Of a DNA stretch of 64,000 bases, positions 33,000-42,719 are shown in pieces. Each line of letters opens with the position of its first letter. Position 1 is the first letter of the stretch. This stretch comes from Lepidostoma basale. Lineage: Eukaryota > Arthropoda > Insecta > Trichoptera > Lepidostomatidae. A program made the translations under genes and the position numbers. The DNA is taken from positions 1-64,000 of the forward strand of contig JAHDVF020000247.1 of the NCBI GenBank assembly GCA_022606425.2, given 5' to 3'. Under the pieces are notes generated by a model. It was not told the DNA's origin. It worked only from the letters and a program-made list of their open reading frames with translations, and made no database searches.

Positions 33000-33770
33000 A
33001 TAATAAATATTTAATTTTTAAAGCAAGTTTGATAGTAACTGTGACACCGGTTGAATTTTAAAAGGAAAAATATGCCAATTATCCTTTCGGTTGATACGCC
33101 AAAATAATAGTGACTGATGAATTGATCTTAATTCAGCTTATGATTTTCTATATCCATATTCTGCAGTTTAACTTGTTTGCGAAGACAGTGAATTTGAAAA
33201 TTTGAAATATACTTCATGGCTTAAAATCAAATTGTAAATGAAATCGTGTATAAGCTTTCAATTTTTTTTTCTTTCTAATTTTGTATCACTTCTTATAATA
33301 ATATTAGCCCGCGAGTCGTGCTTGAAAAATGCTCGTATTTTAATTCTAAAGAATTAATTCCACGAAAGTCATTTCCGCCATCCTGTGTAGGTACTCCATA
33401 TTCCAAAATGTTAAATTAATAAATGTTTTTTTATAATAAAAAAATTATATGTAATGATTTTTTTTTTTGGATTTTTTTAACAATATAAAAATTATAAAAT
33501 GAATAAAATTGATTATTAAAATATAATATTGGAGACGAATAATATACAATATAGAGCTCTTGGTCGCACAGGTATATGCTTAACAGATGGATAAGAAGAA
33601 CCCTTGAGACCACTTTAACTGATGTCTCATATCAGAATATTAGGTACGTACACTCCTGCCAGATTAGTAAAATTCGAAATGTTTATACATGAAAGAATTT
33701 AAAAGATGGCTGCAAATATAATACTGAATAATATGAACAATTACGAATCATAGAAATTATTTTATTTATT
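33000..33770. other. AT-rich intergenic DNA
   Basis: No gene or repeat recognised. There is a long T tract near 33460. Confidence 0.5.
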
Positions 33771-34095
33771 TATTTAGGGCAACAAACAGCGATTGTAACA
33801 CGTAAAAATAATAAAATTAGGCCAATTGCATGCATAATTAACAGAAATTAAACCAAACTTAAATACAAACGATATTTTTTAAATAGTTTTAAAAAATCAT
33901 AAAAATGGAATAAAAACAAAAGTTTAGTGATAAAATACTTATTTTTTGTTTCTTGAGCAATGATATAACTCCATATTAAATAATTAAAACGAACGAATTT
34001 TCAAATGTCTTCATAACTTAGACAGGCGAAACATGTCATTCACATAAATAATTATAAAACTTTCAGAAAACAGACGTTTTTATTCTTATAAATCA
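33771..34095. repeat. (TTTA)n-headed repeat and family F half element
   Basis: 33771-33920 starts TTTATTTATTTAGGGCAACA and continues AGGCCAATTGCATGC, similar to 41285-41500. 33950-34095 matches family F (AGACAGGCGAAACATGTCAT, CTTTCAGAAAACAGACG). Confidence 0.62.
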
Positions 34096-34194
34096 TAAAA
34101 TACATATTACATAATTAACAAAATTTTGATTTCTTGTGTTTCTTTTGTTTTTGTGTTTCACGGGTTCTTAAGATGATCTAATGAAAATTCTCGT

Positions 34195-34325
34195 GAATAT
34201 ATGTACCAAACCTTCAGCCTGGAATTTTTTGCCTGCAGACATCAAATTCATTGTGAACCCGTCAGGGTTTAGATTTAAGCTTAAAACGCATATTTTCAAA
34301 TTTTATCCTATTCTAATGTAAATGT
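34195..34325 (+). mobile_element. LINE C-terminus (CR1/L2-like type)
   Basis: Codons PSAWNFLPADIKF and FRFKLKTHIFKF, the same terminal domain as 11660-12010. The upstream part is gone. Confidence 0.72.
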
Positions 34326-34476
34326 TAATAAAACTGCGTCAGATGCAGCCTTCATACAAAATACTCGTATACTCGTATATCTTTTATAACTAGATTACAC
34401 TCCTACTCGTACTCTTTTTAATATTCATTATCTGAGATAAATATTTTAATTAGCAAGAGTCCAGCAACAACAACAT

Positions 34477-34640
34477 ACTATCACTCCGTTTTCCAGAAGA
34501 TGTAGACATAGAAATAGACCGTCACACTACTCGATCCTGACACCCGTTCTAGGTTCCTCCAAATTCGTACACGCACTTCGACTCTTCCGACTTCTAACAT
34601 GACCGACCTTAAATGTCAAGAGCACGAGTCCAGCTTTATT
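34477..34640 (-). mobile_element. LINE-TTAG 3' end, degenerate
   Basis: ACTATCACTCCGTTTTCCAG, ACCGTCACACTACTCG, then CGACTCTTCCGACTTCTAAC; a further scrap of the last motif is at 34848-34880. Confidence 0.68.
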
Positions 34641-34929
34641 TGGATGTAGAAATCAGAATGCAGACAAGAAGCTTTATTTTTAAAAAAATATGGTAAGTTA
34701 ACCACTTTACGAGTATTTCATAAAAAAGGAATCGACTGAAAAAATAAGATTGTTACAAACAAAAAAATTATCGAAAAATAAACCAAAATTAATTTAGAAT
34801 TAGTGAAATTTTAAGGATAACGTAGATGTCTTCATTTAAAGTGTCGTACGTCGATTCTTTCGACTTCTAACATGATCAAGTATTTTTATTTTTATTATTA
34901 TTGTTTTATTTTTTTATTATTATTATTAT

Positions 34930-35157
34930 TTTTTATTAATATAATTATTATTATTTTGTTGAATCGCTCTTTATATCATTACAGCGAGAGCCAAATCGGT
35001 ATAAAGGGTATAGCTATCATATTGATTCTCGTGACATGTGATAGGTAACTAATCTAACGCCATTTTATTGTCACGTAAATTCTGCACCAGACCAAAGACA
35101 TTGTGACAACCACATGCACTTCGGAGTGGCAGTCAATACATTTACCAATCAGCCACA
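34930..35157 (-). mobile_element. SINE1, near full length, minus strand
   Basis: Starts with the (TTA)n tail, then TTGTTGAATCGCTC, ACAGCGAGAGCCAAATCGG, GATTCTCGTGACATGTGATA, and a degraded B-box region near 35110. It defines the full SINE1 length of ~230 bp with 59959-60059. Confidence 0.83.
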
Positions 35158-35159
35158 AA

Positions 35160-35899
35160 CATGTCCTAAATATGCCAAATACGTATTAAATATTTTTTAT
35201 TTATTTATTTATTTATAAACATACAATAGTTACATTGTATTCCCATGAGTAGAAAACTCATTATGGGACAGAAGGGATAAGTTACATATAAAATAATTAT
35301 GGACCTTTAGAAAACAGAAAAAGGAAATTGACTTAAAACTAAAACATTTTACACTATGAACATTTTGTTGCTTTATACAATTTTTTTACATAATATTTGA
35401 TCATTTTAATACATCATAAATTGCACTATTTAAAGGAAATATAAGAACACATTTAAATAGTGAATTCCATTAACTTAATAGTATTCACCATATGAAAATA
35501 AAAAAAACAAAAACCATATAAAAATAATAATTTTATGCAATTGCACGTTAATGAAATTGATGTTAAAAGTGCAATTATATTTCTAATATCATTTAGGTAC
35601 ATGAAAATTCTACTCAACTTCTATTAAATTAACTAAATCATCATATCATACAGTTTTTAATTTTATACAATTGCGGTTGGTATGAAATATGAACACAGTT
35701 CGAATACATGTTAAAAATAAAATCCAAATAATATCACTGTTTTTCAAGTAGCATTCATATTCAATATCTATCCAAAATATACCTACACTTATTCTTACAT
35801 ACACATTCATAATAAAACACAGACACGTACATACACTTACATTTAAATGCATGATAGTGCACTTACACACAAGTACATATCACGAAATTTCGTCAAATC
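35160..35899. other. AT-rich intergenic DNA with (TTTA)n block
   Basis: 35190-35215 is TATTTATTTATTTATAA, followed by AGTTACATTGTATTCCCATG; I see no gene. Confidence 0.45.
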
Positions 35900-36057
35900 A
35901 CACCAAAATTACATTACAGAGAGATACCTAAGAGCATTACACTACAGAGAAATACATTACGGTGAAGTACATTACAAATAAGTACAACACAGAGAAATAT
36001 ATTACAGAGAAATACCTGAAAGTATTACATTACAGAGATATACATTACAGTAATGTA
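35900..36057. repeat. Degenerate minisatellite, ATTACAGAGAAATAC unit
   Basis: About ten imperfect copies of a ~15-bp unit (ATTACAGAGAGATACC, CTACAGAGAAATACATT, and so on) run in tandem. Confidence 0.75.
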
Positions 36058-36431
36058 ATTTTTATAAGAACTAAAAATATATAAAAAAAATGCATAATAT
36101 AAGTATGAATGTGTATAAATACTGCATATAACACGTACATAATATGCAACATTGGACAATCGTTTCTATTAGCTTACGACATTATATAAAACTTGTTTTC
36201 TAAGACCTCTAAAAATTCTGACTGCTATTACCATTTTAGTACGACATATCTGGTTTGGCTGCCAATAGTTCCGTTCTTATGTTTGCTGATCTTTTGAATT
36301 AAATGCTAGTGAAAATATATTCTAATATAAACCATAATAAGTGACAAGAGTGTTGTATAATAATAAAAATATTCCATACATTCAGTTTATCCCGTAAGTA
36401 CCTAATATTAGATTTATAGATTTTTTTTATA
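36058..36431. other. AT-rich intergenic DNA
   Basis: Nothing recognised between the minisatellite and the MITE. Confidence 0.5.
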
Positions 36432-36668
36432 TTTCGCCTCTTTGCAAGAATAACGTGTTATCTCGAAAAATTTTAACTTTTAAAAATGAATCAAGGTACC
36501 CGTCTGAAAGAGACAACGTGACAACAGAATATACCACTGTAGTGGTGTCTCTTTCTCTCATAAATTCTCTGTTTTTCACTTTAAAAATACCATTATTTTG
36601 TAGAAAATAATGTTGAACACGGCGGATTTGATTTTCGAAATGTCACGTTATTCTTGCAAAGAGGCGAT
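36432..36668. mobile_element. MITE with 24-bp terminal inverted repeats, ~237 bp
   Basis: TCGCCTCTTTGCAAGAATAA at the left and TTATTCTTGCAAAGAGGCGA at the right match exactly; the repeats extend through CGTG/CACG. The interior has GAAAGAGACAACGTGAC. The duplication is not clear (TT or TTTA possible). No second copy in the window. Confidence 0.87.
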
Positions 36669-36769
36669 TTATTGAAATAGTGATAGATATGATTGTAACA
36701 CTTATGTTTCTATATATTTCTGTTTAATTCCACTTGAATTTTATTCGCATTTCAATTTTTACTTCAACT

Positions 36770-37345
36770 AACTAACTAACTAACCATCACGCCGTCTCCC
36801 CGAAGGGGTAGGCAGAAAGAATGGACTGCCACACCTTTCTTTCCTGACATATTTCTCTCGCTTCCTCAACATTCATACATCGTGTCATGCACGCGCGTCG
36901 ATTTCTCTGACTCCTCACATGGCCGACATTCAATATTTGATTTATTTGATCGTGCCACGTTTTCCTCGGTCTTCCTCTATTTCTGGTACCATTTACATCA
37001 TTAACATATAATTTTTTTACCATTCTTTCTTCATTCATTCTTTCCATATGTCCAAACCATCTTAATGATCCTTTCATTATTTTGTTCATGACACCATCAT
37101 TCGCACCGCATTCACTTCTTATGTTTTCATTCGACACTCTATCATACACAGAATATCCACACATTCGTCTAAGAGATCTCATTTCTACTGCATTTATTCT
37201 ACTTTCATCCTTCCTTTGCCAGTTCCATGCTTCGCTTCCGTACATAAGGGTCGGTAGAAGAACACCATTGTGCACTGCCATTCTAGCTTTTTTGGATAGG
37301 TTTTTGTTTGCGATGACAACTTTAAGTGCACCATTCACTTAAAGT
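36770..37345 (-). mobile_element. LINE-TTAG, best preserved copy (183-codon open frame)
   Basis: The reverse strand encodes an uninterrupted ORF2 C-terminus: MNGALKVVIANKNLSKKARM, LMYGSEAWNWQRKDESRINA, RSLRRMCGYSVYDRVSNEN, GSLRWFGHMERMNEERM, GRPRKTWHDQINQIL, NVEEAREICQERKVWQSI and YPFGETA. Then come the CCCCTTCGGGGAGACGGCG 3' end and (TTAG)3. It is the reference for recognising all other copies. The RT catalytic domain is absent (5' truncated). Confidence 0.92.
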
Positions 37346-37394
37346 TGAATATGATTTTTACTTCAACTATGAATTAAAAATTCTATGAATATGT

Positions 37395-37945
37395 TGTATT
37401 TATGTTGTATGCAAACAAAAGCCTACCCAAAGAAGCTAAGATGGCAGTGCATAATGGTGTTCTTGTACCGACCCTTATGTATGGAAGTGAAGCATGGAAC
37501 TGTCAAAAGAACGATGAAAGTAGAATAAATGCAGTAGAAATGAGATTTCTTAGACGAATGTTTGTTAAATCTGTATATGATAAGGTGTCAAATGCAAGTA
37601 CAAAAAGTGAATGCGGTGCGAATGAAAGTGTTATGAACAAAATAATGAAAGGGTCGTTAAGATGGTTTTGACACATGGAAAGAATGAATGAAGACAGAAT
37701 GGTGAAGAAGATATATGTAAACGACGTTAACGGAGCTAGAAATAGACGAAGACCGAGGAAAACATGGCACGATCAAATCAATCAAATATTAAATATCGTT
37801 CTCGTGAGGAGTCGAAGAAATCGACGTGCGTGCATGACAAGATGTATGAATGTAGAGGAATCGAGAGAAGTATGTCAGGACAGAACAGTGTGGCGTTTCA
37901 TTATTTCTGCCTCGTGATGGTTAGTTAGGTAATTAGATAGTTATG
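37395..37945 (+). mobile_element. LINE-TTAG copy, opposed to the preceding one
   Basis: Sense codons KSLPKEAKMAVHNGVLVPTL, YGSEAWNCQKNDESRINA, one stop at 37670, MNEDRMVKKIYVNDVNGARN, NVEESREVCQDRTVW and a short tail CGTGATGGTTAGTTAG lacking the stem-loop. Only ~50 bp separates it from the inverted copy at 36770-37345. Confidence 0.88.
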
Positions 37946-37984
37946 AATATGTTTTGTTTGATAATGACCTTGGAGCTGTAAATG

Positions 37985-38375
37985 AAGGATAAATGTAGAA
38001 TAAATGCCGTAGAAATGAGATCACTAAGAAGAATGACGGAAAAAAGAAATATGATAGAATTAATAAATACGAAATTTGGAAGAAATGTTAGGCAGATGAT
38101 TGCATCATAAGTAAAATTTAAAAGATCCCTGATATAGTTTGGACATATTAAATAATCGTATGAGAGAAAAAAGGCTAAAAATTGTATACGAGTACATGCA
38201 GTGTGAGTAAAAAAAGAAGCCGTGAACGACCAAGGAAAGCATGGCATGACCAAATTAATAAATTATTTGAAGACATTCAAAGTTCGAAAAATTGACAAGC
38301 GTGCATGATACGATGTATGAATGTAGAGGAAGCTCGAGAGATATTTTAGGACAGAGCAGTATGGTGTGATGGTTA
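37985..38375 (+). mobile_element. LINE-TTAG, old degenerate copy
   Basis: Sense remnants MKDKCRINAVEMRSLRRM, RERPRKAWHDQINKLF, MNVEEARE and GGTGTGATGGTTAG, with many stops. Confidence 0.78.
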
Positions 38376-38941
38376 GTTCGTTTGCTATTTATGAATTTTA
38401 TTTCAATGATGTGTGATGTTATTATAACACCCGGGGCCCCTGGAAGCGACTCAAGCCAGCCAAACCTTTCGCCACAATGAGAGATATTTATGGTCCTTGT
38501 TTGGATCATCTCTAGAAACACGAATAAAAAGCTTTTAACATATTTCCTATAAGATATTGGACCAAGTATTTTCTGATTTCAATATTTTATAAAAAAATAC
38601 CAAATAAAACAAATTCTCTCTACCGAATGGAACTTTTGTAAACAGTGATATGCTACTATGATGACTTCGTACCTGTTTTATCCAGCCGGTTATTTAAATA
38701 ATGTTGGTTCGGAGACTTGATTCTCAAACACATTGCTTGTTTTTTTTAATCAACGTAATTCCAAGATGATGACTGTTGGTGATTTATTTATTTAAAGATG
38801 ATACACAAATGAGACATTACAAACGATAAAGCATTTAGGCGACTCATTTGGACATAAAACGGCATTACAAACATAAAATAAAACAAACAACATGAGACCA
38901 AAAAAATCATACATATTAGAAGAAATCCAAATATGTTGACG
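38376..38941. other. Intergenic DNA, nothing recognised
   Basis: Apart from a (TTTA)-headed stretch at 38785-38900 I see no repeat or frame. Confidence 0.45.
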
Positions 38942-39180
38942 TCAGTGAGGCAGTACTTTTTCCAGAATTTGCAATATTTTTTTTATGAATACTGCCTCAC
39001 TGACACTGAAAATGTCAAAATCCGAGATGATAAGATTCAGCGTCCGAATTGCTCTTCCTACTGGCATCACCAAAGGCAGGTTGGTTCTGCGTGACTGAGT
39101 AAAGAAACATTTATGTCGGCGCTGTCCTATTTGCTCCAGAACATAGAGGTTCTCAATAGAGCCCCGAATCAATTTGAAAA
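38942..39180 (-). mobile_element. LINE C-terminus and terminal hairpin (RTNLP family)
   Basis: Antisense codons RRHKCFFTQSRRTNLPLVMP and VGRAIRTLNLIISDFDIFSV. The 3' end is a hairpin, GTCAGTGAGGCAGTA mirrored as TACTGCCTCACTGAC. The same hairpin without the coding part is at 53757-53830. Confidence 0.8.
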
Positions 39181-39339
39181 AAAAAGGGTTGACAGTAGTC
39201 CTTCCCTCCTCAGTTCGAGGGAGTTATACCCCAGCATACCCAAGAGAAATGCCGTTGGATAGAGCCAAGGATATACCCCGTACTCTCTCATGTAGAGGGT
39301 TCTCGAGAATTTCTTTTGAACCCTCTCCAACATGAGAGA

Positions 39340-39870
39340 ATACTGATATACCTGTGGAGCAAGTAATGAGTTTTAGATATTTGGGAGAGAGATCTACAGC
39401 CAAAATGACCTTTATACCGAAGTACAAGAACAAGTCAGTAAAACCTCTGCCGTGTCAGGATGTCTGAAGAATCTGGTCTGGATGAATCGACAGCACGATC
39501 AGAATTTATAAAACATGCGTGCGACCTATCATGACGTATGCTGTAGAGACGCGGGCCGACACTGTGTGAACCAAGGGACTACTAAGAACATTGGAGATGA
39601 AAGTCCTAAGATCAATTACTGGAAAAACTCTCCGAGATCGTGTCCGCAACGCAGACATAAGAAAAACTTGCGAAATATAGGATATTGTTCAGTGGAGTAG
39701 ATCCAGAAGAAGATACTGGAGGGACCATGTAGCCTGAATGGATGGTGACAGACTTGCATATACAGCCGTTTATGAAGACCGCCTAAAAGATAGAAGGACA
39801 ACTAGACCTCATCATCCAACTTGACATGATTTCTGTGTCACAGATCGTCAGATCTATTAAAAGAAGAATA
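39340..39870 (+). mobile_element. LINE ORF2 C-terminal remnant
   Basis: Sense codons VEQVMSFRYLGERS, TCVRPIMTYAVETRAD, after shifts VLRSITGKTLRDRVRNADIR and RSRRRYWRDHV; ends with CACAGATCGTCAGATC as at 25210. Several frame breaks. Confidence 0.82.
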
Positions 39871-40010
39871 AGAATTCCGAGATCGATTTTTTACACGATC
39901 ACAATACTTGATCCGACATGGGTAAAGTAAAAACTTGCAACCGTTTTGTGTACTATATTGTTTGCATATATCTATGTAGATACTTGTACGCGGGAATAGT
40001 TTACGTTTTA

Positions 40011-40162
40011 CATTAACTAACTAACTAACCATCACGCCGTCTCCCCGAAAGGGTAGGCAGAAAGAATGGACTGTCACACTTTTACTGATGCGGCACTCCA
40101 TCCTTCTCTTTTCGGCCCACGGGAGACGCGGTGTGATGGGTTGCGAACCTCATCGCCACAAA
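40011..40162 (-). mobile_element. SINE3 copy
   Basis: Reverse (TTAG)n, CATCACGCCGTCTCCCCG, AAAGGGTAGGCAG, then TGATGCGGCACTCCATCC, ACGGGAGACGCGGTGTGATG and GGTTGCGAACCTCATCGCCA. Confidence 0.82.
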
Positions 40163-40299
40163 TTAATCTACATTATGATCCATATTTTAAGAGATAATCG
40201 CAATAAACTTCCTAAAACGGTCAGAAAAGCTTAAAATATTGTTAATACAATTGCGATAAGCTCTACAGAGCCAGGAAGAGGATTTTCATTATTGAACAC

Positions 40300-40800
40300 T
40301 GTATCGACTGAAAAATAGATGGCAATGCACAATGGAGTTCTAGTGCCGACCCTTGTGCATGGAAGTGAAGCTTGGAGTTGGCAGGAGGATGAAAGTAGGA
40401 TAAATGCTGTAGAAATGAGATCACTAAGAAGAACCTGCAGAAAAACAAAGTATAGTAGAATATCCAATGAAGAAGTTAGAAAGGAATGTAAGGCGGATGA
40501 ATGCGTCCTAAATAAAATTAAGAAAGGGCCACTAAGATGGTTTGGACATTTAACGAATGGTTGTGGGAAGAATGGTCAAAAAACACAAGTAGTATGAATG
40601 GGACAGAACGCTTGGCTCCTGATCCAGGGGACATGGGTTCGAGCCTGGACACGACCCAATTCCTTCTTCATGATAATGAGTTATTTTCTGCTCATATTAA
40701 ATATTGTAAAATAAATTCTAATACCATTGATTCAAGTCTGTGGGGTTAGTATTTTTTTTTTAAAAGAAGAATTCGAGGAAGGCCAAGGAATCAATTTTAT
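40300..40800 (+). mobile_element. LINE-TTAG copy split by SINE2
   Basis: Sense codons MAMHNGVLVPTLVHGSEAWS, RSLRRTCRKTKYSRISNEEV and KGPLRWFGHL up to about 40600, and the continuation RRIRGRPRN at ~40764-40790. A SINE2 separates the pieces. Confidence 0.83.
40602..40760 (+). mobile_element. SINE2 inserted in LINE-TTAG
   Basis: ACAGAACGCTTGGCTCCTGA, GGGTTCGAGCCTGGACACGA (B box), TTCTTCATGATAATGAG and a terminal T tract. The first ~15 bp of the SINE2 head are missing (5' truncation). Confidence 0.84.
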
Positions 40801-41039
40801 TTTTTGTTTCCAATAACAAAACAATAATTAATGTGCAATAAACAAGATTTTTTTAATGTTTTGATTCAGCAGAAATAGACATGAGTTAACAGGAAACGAA
40901 TCTTTGTTTATGTTATTTTTAAACATTGTTATCAAAAGTTGAGGAAAACTTATTCGAAAATGTGAAGTCAAGGTTAACTATCATATAATTTATTTCGCTT
41001 TGAAGTTATTCGCATTTTTATATGTACAAGCAATTAATT

Positions 41040-41245
41040 ATTATATATCTTTTGGCTTATCCACCCACGCGATCTATTGGCCAGGTAATAGTTGACAACA
41101 ATTTCCTGTCAACTCCAGCCCGCCTCAGGTCCTCGGTACTGGCAACCATGTCTGTCCAGGGAACTCTGAGCACTCGGCGATGGTTATTACAATTGATGCC
41201 AATTATAATGTATATTACGATTGTAATTGGCATAAATTATAATAA
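41040..41245 (-). mobile_element. LINE scrap (YGCETW type) plus small hairpin
   Basis: Antisense 41080-41188: RRVLRVPWTDMVASTEDLRR AGVDRKLLS-type codons, close to 19193-19330. Next to it 41184-41245 is an inverted repeat, GGTTATTACAATTGATGCCA mirrored as TGGCATAAATTATAATAACC. Confidence 0.78.
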
Positions 41246-41284
41246 CCATACTTTGGCTAAATACAAAGTTTTTTTATTAGTGTT

Positions 41285-41500
41285 TTATTATTTATTTATT
41301 TATTTATTTAGGGTAACATACAGCGATATCAATAACATATATATAAAAGAAACATTCAGAATAATTAAAATAAGGCCAATTACATGCTACCACAGATTAA
41401 AAATAATAGTTAACAATCAACAAATGATAGTGAGAAACAAGATTGAAGTTAAACTAAGACAAAATAAGGTAAACATAATATTTAAGAGTTAAAATACTTA
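41285..41500. repeat. (TTTA)n-headed dispersed repeat
   Basis: (TTTA)5 then GGGTAACATACAGCGATAT and AAATAAGGCCAATTACATGC. It resembles 33771-33920 and probably is the inverted 3' end of a LINE with a (TAAA)n tail. Confidence 0.58.
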
Positions 41501-41878
41501 TAGTACTGGAAATAAAAAATAAAATGAAGATAAATTTAAAATAAAAAGTAATATACAAGTATTATAATATCACGTTACATCGTGGTCACATCCGCGCCGA
41601 AATGTTGCTCCGATCACTTTTTTAAAATTTCGCTCGCTCAAATGAAAGACGTCAATTATACTAATGGCTAACCACAAAGTGAGTGCTTCATATGAAAATT
41701 TAATAGTAAATTATTAAATTTGATTAATGACAAAGAACGCAGAGTTTTAATATAAATATTAATATATTTACCGGTTTCGATCATTTTTTTCGTATTATTT
41801 TAGAAATCAGATTGAATAATTGAAAACTTACGATAAAGTATATGATTTCAAAAAAGGCATGATAGAAATTTAAAATAA
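41501..41878. other. Intergenic DNA before the palindrome
   Basis: No repeat or frame recognised. Confidence 0.45.
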
Positions 41879-42557
41879 GGTAACTTAAGCCGATTTTCAT
41901 GTCTTTTTTGGAGGGCGTTTTTGTGTAGGAAAATAAACATGAATCGTTTTGGAAATATAGGATGTTTTTATTTATATATTAAAGATACAATAATTTTTTT
42001 TTGTAAAAATTTGATGGTTTATTATTATTATTATTAATCGAAGTTAGCACCTCGAAAAAAAAGCGCATGGGTAGTAGCCCGGGTATTTTGGCTCTTGATG
42101 TTATCTGAAATAAAAAAATTCTTGAAAATTCTTAATCTAAAGATATGTCATTCTCGTCGGAACTACCAAGACATTTTTTCACCCCCCACCTTTTTATTTT
42201 ACAACCCCTTCATTGCTGACTTTTTTTTCAAAGTCGGCCATTTTATTTATCGCTGAAATTTAACTTCTGTAGTTCCGACCAGAATGACATGTCTTTAAAT
42301 TAAGACTTTTCAAGAATTTTTGATTTCAGATAACATCAAGAGCCAAAATCACCCGGGCCACCCTCGCGCTTTTTTTTCAAGGTGCCAACTTCAATTAATA
42401 ATAATAATAATAAAAATCTACTAAATGTTTTCAAAGAATTTTTTTTTGTATCTTTAATATGTAAATAAAAACATCCTAAATTTCCAAAACAATTCATTAT
42501 TATTTACCTACAAAAAAGCGCCCTAAAAAGAAGACATGAAAATCGGCTTAAGTTACC
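41879..42557. mobile_element. 679-bp palindrome upstream of gene C
   Basis: Ends GGTAACTTAAGCCGATTTTC and GAAAATCGGCTTAAGTTACC. Arms of ~290 bp include a GCATGGGTAGTAGCCCGGG/CCCGGGCCACCCTCGCGC block, CTCTTGATGTTATCTGAAAT and an AGAATGACAT pair. The ~100-bp centre is asymmetric. No coding capacity. It stops 163 bp before the gene C ATG. Confidence 0.9.
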
Positions 42558-42624
42558 AGACTTCTACCTTAAAGTAAGATGCTTAGCGCCCAGCGCACAC
42601 AACTGTAAAAGTTAAATTTCATAA

Positions 42625-42719
42625 TACTTGTTAGTATACAATATTTTTGTCCTAAAAATGATCTCTTAGGCAAAATTTTACAGCTTTAGAGAGTTTCAGG
42701 GTTTTCAAAATAAAATAAT
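42625..42719 (+). promoter_or_regulatory. Putative leader of gene C
   Basis: 42628-42675 (TACAATATTTTTGTCCTAAA, TGATCTCTTAGGCAAA) is an inverted copy of 31846-31895 in gene B intron 9. GTTTCAGGG and AATAAAATAAT directly before the ATG parallel the gene B leader. No clear TATA box; promoter function is inferred from position only. Confidence 0.3.
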
